From Lachnospiraceae bacterium (GTDB lineage Bacteria; Bacillota; Clostridia; Lachnospirales; Lachnospiraceae), in the NCBI GenBank assembly GCA_024698345.1, contig JAILRH010000111.1, forward strand, positions 1 through 44,309: a DNA stretch of 44,309 nt, in the 5' to 3' direction. This document shows, piece by piece, positions 23,162 through 32,931 of the stretch (positions are counted from its first letter, which is position 1; the number at the start of each line of letters is the position of its first letter). The notes below the pieces were generated by a model. That model worked only from the letters and a program-made list of their open reading frames with translations, did no database searches and had not been told where the DNA came from. A program made the translations under genes and the position numbers.

Positions 23162-25897
23162 ATGGGAGAAGGAACAAAAAAGTATGGTTTTGACAGTGGT
23201 ATGAGCAGTGTCGATGAATTTATAGTTAAGAAGAATATTCTTTTATTAGAGAGTAAGGTTGAGAATCTTGAAATCAGCAAGAAGATACTTATGGATGATT
23301 ACAATGTTATTGTTGCACAAGATGTCAGAATTGCTCTTAGAATTATGCAGGATAATTATAGGATAATCAGCCTTATTATGGTTGATGTTGAAATGAGTGA
23401 TTGTTTCTGGTTTCTTGAAGAAATATGTAAAGTTCCGGAGCTTGCCGCTATTCCGATTATAGTTACAACTGATGACAACGAGGCCGATAAGGAAGAAAAG
23501 AGTCTCGAGTTCGGTGCGGTTGATTTTATCATGAGACCATATAATAACAGGATTGTTCTTGCAAGGGTAAAGAATGTTATATATTTGAGAGAGTCTGCGG
23601 CGGCTTTGTCAGCGGTGATGATGGAACCCAATACCGGTTTGTACACAAAACAGGCTTTTATTCATCATGCAGAGATGCTTCTCTCAGCAAATCCCGGTAA
23701 AGTTTATATGCTTATTGGTATAGATATTGTTAATTCAAAACTTACTAACAGTCAGTACGGAGAAAAGAGATGCAGTGAGTTCTTGGATTATGTCGGAAGA
23801 AGTCTTGGCGAACTTGAAATGACATTGATGGCAGGCAGATATAGTAATGATCAGTTTATTATTATGGTTGAGAAGAGTGAGCAACTTACTTCAAGAGTAA
23901 TTGCCGGCAAGATACAAAATATTGTGAAGGAAGCTCCTATTGCACACCAGAGCGTTAAGATAGGAGTTTATGACAAACTTGATGGTAAGATTTCTGTTAT
24001 TTCGTGTTGTGACAGAGCATTTTGGGCCATAAGAACCATTAAGGGAATTTATAACGAATATATTTCTTATTATACTGAGGAACTTAGAGAACAGCTTATT
24101 ACAGAACAGAGAATTCAAGACAGCATGGAAGATGCTCTTGTGAAGGGACAGTTTAAAGTTTATTATCAGCCAAAACACAACTGCAAGACAAGACAGGTTT
24201 CAGGCGCTGAGGCACTGGTAAGATGGAATCATCCTGACTATGGATTTATGGCACCGTCCAGGTTTATTCCTCTATTTGAGAAGAATGGATTTATTACAAA
24301 ACTGGATTCATACGTTATGGAACAGGTTTGTAAGGATATGGTTGATTGGAAACAAAAAGGTATTGATATTGTTCCGGTTTCCGTCAATATTTCGAGAAGA
24401 GATTTTTACGAAGAAGGATGGATGGACAAACAGCTTGATGTTATTACCAGATATTCCATAGATCCAAGAATGATACATATGGAAGTTACAGAGTCTCTTT
24501 ACACGGGCAATGCCGATACAATAATTGAGCATGTAAAGAAAGTTCAGAAAAAAGGGTATGAGATAGAGATGGATGATTTTGGATCAGGTTATTCCTCTCT
24601 CGGTATGCTTAATGAATTCCCATTAGACATTGTGAAACTGGATATTAGTTTCATCAGAAGAATTGAACAATCGGATGTTGTTATTGATTCTGTAATTAGT
24701 ATGGCTCACAGAATGGGATTGAAGACTATTGCTGAGGGTGTAGAGACTCAGGCGCAATTTGTAAAACTCAAAGAATTGGGATGTGATTACATTCAGGGAT
24801 TTTATTTTTCCAGACCTCTTCCAAAGGAGGAGTTTGAAAAATATCTCATAGATCATAAGGAAATCGGTGTATTGAGAGAGCAGGATGACGACGTTGCAGA
24901 ACAGTGGAGGGCACTTTCAAATGAACTTGAGATTAAGAATATTCTTTTAGAATGTGTTAATTCTCTTGTGGCGGAAGAAAATCAACAGAGCAAAATCAGA
25001 CATTTCCTTTCGGTTATTGCAAAGTTTTACGGTGCAACGTGTGCATATATTGTAGAGTTTGACAAAGAAAGAAATATTGCAAATTGTACTTTTGAGTGGG
25101 ATTCCGTAGGAGGAGAATACAAAAAGAAGTATTTCAGAGACAAAGAGATGGCTGAAATCGATATATGGCTGAAGGCTTTCGGTGAACACGACGCATATTA
25201 TGTCAAATCAATAAAAGATATTGAAGACAAAAATATATACAGAGTTTTGTTAGAACAGGGAATTAACAGTATTATGTCAGTACCGCTTCTGATAAAGAAA
25301 GAAAGAATAGGTTTTCTTTCAGTTGACAATCCTACAATGAATGTTGAGTCAATGTTGCTGTTAAGAGCGGTCACATCTTTTGTTGTAACGGAGATTGAAA
25401 GACACAGATATATTTCGCTGTTAGAGAATATCAGTTTTGTGGATTCGCTGACAGGGCTGAAAAACAGAACAGCATATGACAGAGATATTGCCATGATTGA
25501 GTCAGATGAACTTAATAACAAAAAGCCTATGGGAGTTGTTTTTGCTGATATCAACGGACTTAAGAGCAGAAATGATAATGTGGGGCACGAGGCAGGAGAT
25601 ATGCTGATTCAGGATATTGCCAATCTACTGAAAACGCATTTCAACCCGTCACATATTTACCGAATCGGAGGAGATGAGTTCGTTATTCTTTCTCATGGAA
25701 AAGATAAGAACAAATTCTACTCAAGAGTTGAGAAACTGAAACAAAGCTGTAATGAGGATGTATCAGCGGCTATCGGTGGAAAGTGGATTGATGAGGCAAG
25801 AAATTTCCAGGAGAGCATTGCTTTGGCAGACAAAGAAATGTACGAAGATAAGACAAGGTATTATCTTGATAAAGGACATGATAGAAGAAGGCGCTAA
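23162..25897 (+). CDS. REC-GGDEF(degenerate)-EAL-GAF-GGDEF cyclic-di-GMP protein
   Basis: ATG 23162 with CGGGGA 7 nt upstream is preferred; a TTG at 23132 would add 10 residues. 911 aa, no membrane segment. Seen in order: receiver-like domain (about 20-130) with phospho-acceptor candidate Asp75 and an Arg (125) where the conserved Lys is expected; a GGDEF-fold domain whose signature is replaced by AGRYSNDQF (224-232), hence inactive as a cyclase; an EAL domain (about 315-570) with intact EALVRW (350), NIS, EVTES, DDFGSGYSSL, KLD, EGVET and QGFYFSRP, hence a likely active c-di-GMP phosphodiesterase; a GAF domain (about 590-740); and a C-terminal GGDEF domain (about 750-911) with intact RIGGDEF (836-840), hence a likely cyclase, without a visible RxxD inhibition site. 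A bifunctional cytoplasmic switch controlled by phosphorylation and a GAF ligand (inference). Confidence 0.92.
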   Translation: MGEGTKKYGFDSGMSSVDEFIVKKNILLLESKVENLEISKKILMDDYNVIVAQDVRIALRIMQDNYRIISLIMVDVEMSDCFWFLEEICKVPELAAIPIIVTTDDNEADKEEKSLEFGAVDFIMRPYNNRIVLARVKNVIYLRESAAALSAVMMEPNTGLYTKQAFIHHAEMLLSANPGKVYMLIGIDIVNSKLTNSQYGEKRCSEFLDYVGRSLGELEMTLMAGRYSNDQFIIMVEKSEQLTSRVIAGKIQNIVKEAPIAHQSVKIGVYDKLDGKISVISCCDRAFWAIRTIKGIYNEYISYYTEELREQLITEQRIQDSMEDALVKGQFKVYYQPKHNCKTRQVSGAEALVRWNHPDYGFMAPSRFIPLFEKNGFITKLDSYVMEQVCKDMVDWKQKGIDIVPVSVNISRRDFYEEGWMDKQLDVITRYSIDPRMIHMEVTESLYTGNADTIIEHVKKVQKKGYEIEMDDFGSGYSSLGMLNEFPLDIVKLDISFIRRIEQSDVVIDSVISMAHRMGLKTIAEGVETQAQFVKLKELGCDYIQGFYFSRPLPKEEFEKYLIDHKEIGVLREQDDDVAEQWRALSNELEIKNILLECVNSLVAEENQQSKIRHFLSVIAKFYGATCAYIVEFDKERNIANCTFEWDSVGGEYKKKYFRDKEMAEIDIWLKAFGEHDAYYVKSIKDIEDKNIYRVLLEQGINSIMSVPLLIKKERIGFLSVDNPTMNVESMLLLRAVTSFVVTEIERHRYISLLENISFVDSLTGLKNRTAYDRDIAMIESDELNNKKPMGVVFADINGLKSRNDNVGHEAGDMLIQDIANLLKTHFNPSHIYRIGGDEFVILSHGKDKNKFYSRVEKLKQSCNEDVSAAIGGKWIDEARNFQESIALADKEMYEDKTRYYLDKGHDRRRR

Positions 25898-25936
25898 AGA
25901 AGGCGGCAGCTCAGTTTGATTTGAGTTCCGGCGGAT

Positions 25937-25972
25937 TGCAAAATGCGCGACAAGACTTGCTAGCGAGCCTTG
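25937..25972 (+). repeat. Dispersed intergenic hairpin element, copy 3 (variant)
   Basis: TGCAAAATGCGC (25937-25948) is the exact reverse complement of the arm at 17995-18006. It is followed by the near-palindrome CAAGACTTGCTAGCGAGCCTTG (25951-25972, one mismatch and one wobble) and then GAATT, as in the other copies. It lies 40 nt after the c-di-GMP gene. Confidence 0.5.
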
Positions 25973-26015
25973 AATTGATTCAGATAAATAATAATATGAT
26001 AGGTGAAAGTGTTTT

Positions 26016-26053
26016 TTGGCAGACGAAATGCTGTTTAGTATTTTGTCTGCCAA
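26016..26053. other. Long hairpin, 14-bp stem, upstream of the 33-aa gene
   Basis: TTGGCAGACGAAAT / ATTTTGTCTGCCAA (one G-T wobble) with a 10-nt loop. No T-run follows on the plus strand, so termination is doubtful; an RNA structure or regulator site is equally possible. Confidence 0.55.
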
Positions 26054-26196
26054 TGTACGTGTTCCAATATTGTATGTGAAACAGGGAATGGAAAAAACTC
26101 GAAAAAACTTGATTGAGTCCCAAAATTATCCCATATGATCCTGTATACTTATGAGTGTAGAAAGAAAAATAAGTATGCAGAGAGGAGAACGGTGTT

Positions 26197-26298
26197 ATGA
26201 AGGGATACAATACAGCAGCAGGTTATATGGGATATGTTGAAGGAGAATATATTTTGTTTTCATGTGAACAGGATTACTATGAGTTCATTAATGACTAA
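26197..26298 (+). CDS. 33-aa small protein of the YMGYVEGEYILF type
   Basis: AGGAG (26183-26187) lies 9 nt before ATG; the frame ends at TAA 26296-26298. The product reads MKGYNTAAGYMGYVEGEYIL and ends EQDYYEFIND. Very short proteins with this GYMGxVxGxYxLF...DYxE pattern recur, to my recollection, in Lachnospiraceae genomes, which together with the good ribosome site makes it likely real. No function is known. It has no membrane segment. A TATACT (26144-26149) lies about 50 nt upstream. Confidence 0.65.
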   Translation: MKGYNTAAGYMGYVEGEYILFSCEQDYYEFIND

Positions 26299-26382
26299 TT
26301 GGTGAGTGATTTGTTATGGGGATATTAGGAAACCAAGATTGCAAAGAGAGTTCTTGAATGTCACTATGAGAGGAAGAATGAT

Positions 26383-27519
26383 ATGAGATTTATACATTTA
26401 TCAGATTTGCATATAGGGAAAAGAGTAAACGGATACTCTATGTTGGAAGATCAGGATTATATTTTGCGAAAGATTCTTAATATTATTGATGAGGAAAAGC
26501 CTGATGCCATAATTATTGCAGGAGACGTATATGACAAGAGTTCTCCAAGCGATGAAGCGGTTAGGCTTTTTGATGATTTTCTTGTGAGATTGTCAAAGAG
26601 AGGCAAACCGGTATTTGTAATTAGCGGAAATCATGATTCTGCAGTCAAACTTGCATTTGCTTCAAAACTTATTGAATATAGTGGAGTGCATATGTCGCCG
26701 GTGTATGATGGCAATGTTAATAAGGTTGCTTTAAAAGATGAATTCGGAGATGTGAATATTTATATGTTGCCTTTTGTTAAGCCGATTCATGTAAGAAGCG
26801 TATTCCCGGATAAGGAGATACACGATTACACAGATGCCTGCAGGGTTGCCGTTGAGCATATGGATGTTGATACGACGAAGCGCAATATTATTGTTGCCCA
26901 TCAGTTTGTTGTAGGAGCAGGAAGATGTGACTCAGAAGAGGTGTCGGTGGGAGGACTTGACAGTGTAGATGGCTCGGTTTTTGATGATTTTGATTATGTG
27001 GCTCTGGGGCATATTCACGGACCACAGTGTGTGGAAAGGCCGGAAGTGAGATATTGCGGAACACCGCTTAAGTACTCTATGTCAGAGGAGAATCATCACA
27101 AATCCGTTACGGTGGTGGATATTGCAGAAAAAGGAAATGTATCTGTAAGAGAGGTGGAACTCGCGCCCCTTAGAGATATGAGAACCATAAAAGGTAGCTA
27201 TGAAGAAGTGACAAGAAAGTCGTTTTATGAGGGAACAAACACTGAAGATTATCTGAGCGTGATATTGACAGACGAAGAAGAAATAACAGATGCAATTAAC
27301 AAACTGAAAATAATTTATCCATATATTATGCATCTCGAATATGACAATATGAGAACCAGGGAAAACAGAGATGTTACAGAAGCTGTTGACGTGGATACCA
27401 AGACACCGTTAGAACTGTTCGAAGAACTATTTGAAAAACAGAATAATCAGCCGATGAATGAGATACAAAAAAAGTATATGAGTGATTTGTTCGAAAAGGT
27501 AATGGAGGAAAGCGTATGA
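26383..27519 (+). CDS. sbcD: Nuclease SbcCD subunit D
   Basis: 378 aa, typical length. Mre11-type nuclease subunit that, with SbcC, opens DNA hairpins and trims double-strand ends in the cytoplasm. Seen: the metal-binding phosphoesterase motifs DLHIGK (Asp8, His10), GDVYDKSSPS, GNHDS, VAHQFV and GHIHG, then the capping region PLKYSMSEE typical of SbcD. Start ATG with GAGGA 10 nt upstream. The stop overlaps the sbcC start by 4 nt (ATGA), so the two are translationally coupled. Confidence 0.95.
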   Translation: MRFIHLSDLHIGKRVNGYSMLEDQDYILRKILNIIDEEKPDAIIIAGDVYDKSSPSDEAVRLFDDFLVRLSKRGKPVFVISGNHDSAVKLAFASKLIEYSGVHMSPVYDGNVNKVALKDEFGDVNIYMLPFVKPIHVRSVFPDKEIHDYTDACRVAVEHMDVDTTKRNIIVAHQFVVGAGRCDSEEVSVGGLDSVDGSVFDDFDYVALGHIHGPQCVERPEVRYCGTPLKYSMSEENHHKSVTVVDIAEKGNVSVREVELAPLRDMRTIKGSYEEVTRKSFYEGTNTEDYLSVILTDEEEITDAINKLKIIYPYIMHLEYDNMRTRENRDVTEAVDVDTKTPLELFEELFEKQNNQPMNEIQKKYMSDLFEKVMEESV

Positions 27520-30314
27520 GACCTATAAATCTTAAAATGTCTGCATTTGGACCCTATGCAGGCGAGGTTGATTTGGATATGTCACAGTTGGGTGATGGCG
27601 GATTGTATCTTATTACCGGTGATACAGGTGCGGGAAAGACTACAATATTTGATGCCATTTGTTTTGTCCTGTACGGAGTGCCGAATGGAAATAACAGAGA
27701 CGGCAATATGATGCGTTCAAAATATGCAACTATAGATGTTCCTACGTACGTTGAACTGGTTTTCTCCCATAGAGGAAAAATATACAGAATAAAGCGGAAT
27801 CCAAGTTACGAGCGCAAAGCAAAAAGAGGTAATAAGAACACAACAGAGTCAGCTAATGCGGAGCTGATTATGCCCGATGGAACACCGGTTACGGGGGTAA
27901 CTGAAGTTACAGCAACTGTGGTGGAACTGCTTGGAGTGGACAGGGGACAGTTTACACAGATTTCAATGCTTGCCCAAGGAGAATTTCTTAAATTGTTGCT
28001 TGCAGGAACCAGTGAGAGACAGGAGATTTTCAGAAAGATTTTTAATACAAAATTATATGATGATGTTCAGAAAAAACTCGTTATTGCATATAACTCCACT
28101 GAAAGGCAAAGAAAAGATCTGAACATGAATATTGAACAGTACATTGGCGGAATAAAATGTGATGAAGAAGATGTACTGGCTATTCAAGTTGAAAAAGCTC
28201 ATATGGGAGAAATGCTGATAAAAGACGTGATTGGCTTGATTCATAATTTGATCGACAATGATCAGAACAAACTTATAAGCGTTGAGAACGAAAAAAAGAA
28301 ATGTGATAAGAAACTTGAAGTTATCAACAAGGCATTGGGACAATTCAAGGAAATTGAGTTGAATAAAAAGTCACTTGTACAAAAAGAGCAGGAACTAGAC
28401 GAGGTGACACGCGAAAAGAATAAGCGTGAAGAACAACTGGAATTGGTAAAAAAAGAAAGTGAAAAGATTACTTCACTAAATGAAGAGATGGCAGTTATTA
28501 ACAGCAAGATGCCTGATTATGAAATAATGGAGCAACTTCAGAAGAGTGTTGAAAATGACAAAGAACAGAAGGCAAAATTAGAAAAAGCGCTTGTAGATAA
28601 TGCTGCAAAAAAAGAAAAGTATGATGCTGATTATAATACTAAAAATACGAGATTGGCGCAGTTGCAGGATGCAGGAATTAATATTGAAAGAATTAATTCT
28701 GAAATTGAAAAGAAAACTCAAGAAGCAACACTCATAGAAGAAGCGATTCTGTCGGGGAAAAACTCAAAAAAAGCGAAAAATGAATTGAAGGATGCTCAAA
28801 AATCTTTTGTTGAGAAGAGGGATATATTTAATGAGGAAGATGCAAAATTAAAACATATGGAGATGGCATTCCTAAATGCTCAGGCAGGCATTATTGCAAA
28901 AGACCTGGTAGAAGGGCAGCCCTGCCCGGTATGCGGGTCAATTACCCACCCTTCACCTGCAACTATGCCTGAGAGTGCATCGGATGAAGATGAGATTAAG
29001 AGCATGAAACTGAAGGTGGAGATGGCACAGTCAGCTATGCTGGAAGAGAGCAAAAAAGCGGAAAAGTGTCTGGCGGTTTACGAAGAAAGACATAGTAATT
29101 TTCTGAATGATTCGAAGAAACTGATAGGAGCAAAAGAGGTTGATGAGAAAACTGATGCCGGAGTAGATAAGAAAACTGAAAAGATAGAGGAACTTTTGGA
29201 AAGTGCCCTGGAAGATAATGGAAGGGAATTGACTGAATTAAAAAAAGCTCTCACAGTTGAAAAAGCAAACAGGAAAGAAAAAGAAAAATTAGAAAATGAA
29301 TTGCCGGTTTTAGAAGAAGAGAGTAAAGTGATAAGTAAAGAGATTGAAACAATCAGATTGGAACTGGCAAAAAATGAAGCGGAATCTGATGAGAGATTGA
29401 AACATTTGGAAGAGGTAAAGAAGTCACTTAGATTTGAAAATATGGAAAAGGCTCTTGAAAGAGTTGACTACTTATCGAACCAAATAAAAGAATTAGAGAA
29501 TAATAAGAGCGAAGCAGAGAAGGAATTCAGAAACAAGGTTGATGAATTACAAAAACTTCAGGGTGAGATTTCATCATTAAAGGATAGAATAGAAAACAGT
29601 GATATTGATGGGGAGTCGCTTATTGGTGAGAAGGAGATAGTTGATCGGGAAAAAGAGAATTTGGAAACGGAGATTACCGGTCTATGCACCAGAATAGAAG
29701 TGAACCAGTCAGCACTTGATGGAATTAACTCAAAGTCGGAACAGCTTCTTGCGGTTGAAGAAAAAATAGGATGGCTGAGGGTGCTTAGCGAAACTGCAAG
29801 TGGAGACTTAAAAGGAAAAACCAAAATCAAGCTGGAGTCATATATTCAGGCAACTTACTTTGATAGGATAATCATCAAGGCAAACAGACGATTGATGAAA
29901 ATGTCTTCAAAACAGTATGAACTTATAAGACTCAAATCCGGTGATGATAACAGGATTCAAACAGGATTGGATCTGGGAGTAATTGATCATTATAATGGAA
30001 CTCAGAGAAGTGTCAGAACTTTGTCCGGAGGTGAATCATTTATGGCATCACTGTCTTTGGCTCTTGGATTGTCTGATGAAGTACAGTCTACAGCAGGAGG
30101 AATATCCGTGGATACAATGTTTGTAGATGAGGGCTTTGGAACGCTTGATTCGGAGACCTTGGAGTGTGCATATTCAGCATTGGCGAGTTTGTCGGAAAAC
30201 AAATGCCTTGTGGGAATAATCTCTCATGTGGAAGAACTTAAGAATAAAATTGACAGACAGATTGTGGTAACTAAGGCAAAGGCCGGCGGAAGCGCCGTTG
30301 AGATAGTGGTTTGA
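27516..30314 (+). CDS. sbcC: Nuclease SbcCD subunit C (Rad50-type ATPase)
   Basis: 932 aa. Seen: Walker A GDTGAGKTTIF near residue 36, Q-loop region ISMLAQGEF, long antiparallel coiled coils (about 190-460 and 490-770), a zinc hook at the apex with QPCPVCG (Cys470, Cys473), the ABC signature LSGGESFMASLSLALGLSD, Walker B DTMFVDEGFGTLD and a D-loop. All functional elements are intact. It overlaps sbcD by 4 nt. No terminator follows; the next gene, for a secreted protein, starts 35 nt downstream. Confidence 0.95.
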   Translation: MRPINLKMSAFGPYAGEVDLDMSQLGDGGLYLITGDTGAGKTTIFDAICFVLYGVPNGNNRDGNMMRSKYATIDVPTYVELVFSHRGKIYRIKRNPSYERKAKRGNKNTTESANAELIMPDGTPVTGVTEVTATVVELLGVDRGQFTQISMLAQGEFLKLLLAGTSERQEIFRKIFNTKLYDDVQKKLVIAYNSTERQRKDLNMNIEQYIGGIKCDEEDVLAIQVEKAHMGEMLIKDVIGLIHNLIDNDQNKLISVENEKKKCDKKLEVINKALGQFKEIELNKKSLVQKEQELDEVTREKNKREEQLELVKKESEKITSLNEEMAVINSKMPDYEIMEQLQKSVENDKEQKAKLEKALVDNAAKKEKYDADYNTKNTRLAQLQDAGINIERINSEIEKKTQEATLIEEAILSGKNSKKAKNELKDAQKSFVEKRDIFNEEDAKLKHMEMAFLNAQAGIIAKDLVEGQPCPVCGSITHPSPATMPESASDEDEIKSMKLKVEMAQSAMLEESKKAEKCLAVYEERHSNFLNDSKKLIGAKEVDEKTDAGVDKKTEKIEELLESALEDNGRELTELKKALTVEKANRKEKEKLENELPVLEEESKVISKEIETIRLELAKNEAESDERLKHLEEVKKSLRFENMEKALERVDYLSNQIKELENNKSEAEKEFRNKVDELQKLQGEISSLKDRIENSDIDGESLIGEKEIVDREKENLETEITGLCTRIEVNQSALDGINSKSEQLLAVEEKIGWLRVLSETASGDLKGKTKIKLESYIQATYFDRIIIKANRRLMKMSSKQYELIRLKSGDDNRIQTGLDLGVIDHYNGTQRSVRTLSGGESFMASLSLALGLSDEVQSTAGGISVDTMFVDEGFGTLDSETLECAYSALASLSENKCLVGIISHVEELKNKIDRQIVVTKAKAGGSAVEIVV

Positions 30315-30349
30315 TGAATTAAAAAAATAAAACAAAAGGAGAAAGGGCG

Positions 30350-32755
30350 ATGAAGAAGTTTTTCAAAAAGGCGACTGCTGCAGTAATGACTGTAGCGTTA
30401 AGTGTTGGTGGAAGTGTGGCAACAAGTACAGATAAGATTGATGATGTGGGAGCTGCAAGCAGCATAAGAGAACATGTTATAGGAAAGGGAGAATCTGATG
30501 CTGATAATCCACTCAAGGGAATGCTTGGCTACAAAGAGAGCAGTAATTTCAATTTTCCACATAGTATGGAGTGGTTTTATATTCCGGTTAGTGCGGTTCA
30601 GACAGGAATGAATACCTTTGACTGGTCTGCTCTTGAGAGAGAACTGAATGATGTTGCATCGAGAGGACATCAGTCTGTTTTCAGATTTTATTATGATTAT
30701 CCCGGAGAAGGAAACGGTGTGCCACAGTTTGTAAAAGATCACGGTCTGACAATGAAGTACTATAATGAGCCGGCAGATTTGGGTGGCTCGGGTTATGCTC
30801 CTGATTATGAAGATGCATATTTCAGACAGTCAATGCAGAGTTTTATAGCAGAATTCGGAAGACAGTACGATGGTGACGGAAGAATAGGATTTGTTACAAT
30901 CGGATTATTGGGATTCTGGGGAGAGTGGCACAACTGGCCGTATGATGAAGATACATCAGACGGTAAGCCGGATTGGTCTATTTCCACCACAGTTTACAAA
31001 GAGGTGCTGGATGCGTTTGATGCGGCATTTGATAAGACAAAGATATGTGTGAGAGAACCAAAAGACGGCATAGATTTTACAAAGTATAATGTGGGATACC
31101 ATGATGATTCCTTTGGGTATGCTACCCTGTCTCAGTCAAATGGAGGGCAGGATTGGAGCTTCATGCAGAAATTAAAGAATGCAAGAGTAAATAACAAATG
31201 GAGTGCTGAATGTGTCGGTGGAGAGATATATCCACCTAGTCAGGGACAGATTTTTTCAGGAAAATCAGGAGACTATCAGGATTGGACAAAATGCCAGAAT
31301 GAGGCCCATGCAACATGGATGCTCAATGAGAGCATAAAGAGTTATTCAGGAACAAACTACACTAATGCACTCAGCGCGGCAAAAAGTCTTGGATATGACT
31401 TGCAAACCGACAAGGCGTATTTCCCTGATTCGGTAAATAAGGGTGATTATGTGCAGCTTTCAGTTGAAATGCGAAATATTGGAAAGGCACCGTTTTACTA
31501 CGATCATAATATATGGCCGGTACAGGTTGGTCTGAAGAGTGGAAATAATGTTACTGTGGTTGGAACAACAACGTGGGATTTGAATACAATTCCTGCAGAT
31601 GGAAATAACAAACAGTTTGATTACAACTTTAATGCCAATTTGAATCCGGGACAATACAAAATGTGTATACGAGTTAAGAATCCGATTGCCACAGGAAAGA
31701 ACATTTCATTTGCCAACACCAATCAGGACAGTAATGGCTGGCTGGAACTTGGAGATATGACAATTGATGAAAAACAGGAAGTTCAGACAACAACAGCTGA
31801 GCCTCAGACTACAAAAAATGAGCCTGAAACAACCAAACCGAATACAGATAATAATACTCATGAATCTTATGCTGCATGGCAGGATAATGATTATATCTAT
31901 GTAAATGTACCTATAGTTTCAGGTTATGAAAATACACAGATTTATATTGACAGTGATAACAATAATCAGACAGGTTATCTGAATTCAAACGGAGGCTTTG
32001 AATATCTGGTTGAAAACGGAAGCATATATCGCCACAAAGGAAACAATGGGGATTGGAGTTATGAAACTGTAAACAGTCTGGCTACAGTTACAGAACAATC
32101 CGATTACAGAAATTATAAGTTTAAAAAGAGTGATTTGGGAATTACATCAGAAGAGATTAATATTATGGCAAACCTTGTAGATTCTTCATGGAATAACAGA
32201 AAAGGGTACGAGATTATTACAGCTCACATGGAAGAGACAGCAGGTGGAATAATATCCAAAGAGCCAATAATTGAAGGATTCCAGATAAGCTATCTTGGAA
32301 AAGGTCTTAGAACTGTTTACACTACTAAACAGTCTTACGGTGGATTGGCGGTTACTGAAGTAGGACTTGTTTATGCACTTGAAATAGACAAAAATAATGA
32401 AGATGAAATGGTGGTAGGAAGTACAAGCAACTTAGTGAAGTCCTATAGAGGAACAGAGGAGAAGGGAAGACAGATTGGAAGTAGATATGAAACAGAAGAT
32501 ACAAGATGTTACGCAATGACAATGTGTTTTTCTGCGAATAATGCAGCAGAGTTTAATGAGAGATACTACGTCAGAGCATATGCAAAACTTAGTGATGGAA
32601 GTTATGTGTACTCGCCTGTCAGCGATTTTTCCGTATATGACATTGCAGATAAAATAATGACAGGAAGACAGTATAATTCCTACGACAGTTACAACTATCT
32701 GTTGAACTCGATTTTGAAGGTTGCAAACCCTGATTATGGAAATCCACAATATTAG
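30350..32755 (+). CDS. Secreted DUF4832-type (glycosidase-like) protein with the shared C-terminal module
   Basis: 801 aa, AAAGGAG about 10 nt before ATG. Seen: signal peptide (1 to about 37, ending near GAAS); a TIM-barrel-like region (about 50-335) beginning with NPLKGMLGY and holding GLLGFWGEWHNWP, whose Glu is a plausible acid/base, the hallmark of proteins carrying a DUF4832 beta-sandwich; the DUF4832-like sandwich (about 345-475); a TTTAEPQTTK-type linker (about 480-505); a small beta domain (about 505-630) with YIDSDNNNQTGY; and the shared C-terminal module (about 638-801). Its position after sbcC with no terminator suggests read-through or a hidden promoter. Activity is unproven; context argues for plant polysaccharide. 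Confidence 0.8.
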   Translation: MKKFFKKATAAVMTVALSVGGSVATSTDKIDDVGAASSIREHVIGKGESDADNPLKGMLGYKESSNFNFPHSMEWFYIPVSAVQTGMNTFDWSALERELNDVASRGHQSVFRFYYDYPGEGNGVPQFVKDHGLTMKYYNEPADLGGSGYAPDYEDAYFRQSMQSFIAEFGRQYDGDGRIGFVTIGLLGFWGEWHNWPYDEDTSDGKPDWSISTTVYKEVLDAFDAAFDKTKICVREPKDGIDFTKYNVGYHDDSFGYATLSQSNGGQDWSFMQKLKNARVNNKWSAECVGGEIYPPSQGQIFSGKSGDYQDWTKCQNEAHATWMLNESIKSYSGTNYTNALSAAKSLGYDLQTDKAYFPDSVNKGDYVQLSVEMRNIGKAPFYYDHNIWPVQVGLKSGNNVTVVGTTTWDLNTIPADGNNKQFDYNFNANLNPGQYKMCIRVKNPIATGKNISFANTNQDSNGWLELGDMTIDEKQEVQTTTAEPQTTKNEPETTKPNTDNNTHESYAAWQDNDYIYVNVPIVSGYENTQIYIDSDNNNQTGYLNSNGGFEYLVENGSIYRHKGNNGDWSYETVNSLATVTEQSDYRNYKFKKSDLGITSEEINIMANLVDSSWNNRKGYEIITAHMEETAGGIISKEPIIEGFQISYLGKGLRTVYTTKQSYGGLAVTEVGLVYALEIDKNNEDEMVVGSTSNLVKSYRGTEEKGRQIGSRYETEDTRCYAMTMCFSANNAAEFNERYYVRAYAKLSDGSYVYSPVSDFSVYDIADKIMTGRQYNSYDSYNYLLNSILKVANPDYGNPQY

Positions 32756-32818
32756 AAGTATCCGACAAATTTAGTTATCTTGTGGCTTTATTATTGTAAA
32801 TATCGTTGTATATTTCCA

Positions 32819-32847
32819 TTGATAAAAAACTTTTTAAAAGCTATAAT
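32819..32847 (+). promoter_or_regulatory. SigA promoter of the SGNH esterase gene
   Basis: TTGATA (32819-32824), 17-bp spacer, perfect TATAAT (32842-32847); predicted start about 32854, leader about 78 nt containing repeated CGGATT motifs and GTGC / GCAC arms. Confidence 0.75.
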
Positions 32848-32931
32848 TTATAAGGAATTATTGAACGGATTTGTGCTCGATTACGGATTCGTTTCGTGCA
32901 CGGATTAATTTAACCTTAGAGGGAGGAAAAA

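Noticed and set aside
26016-26053. Terminator
   Set aside because: Strong stem but no T-run after it on the plus strand and an A-run rather than T-run on the minus strand.
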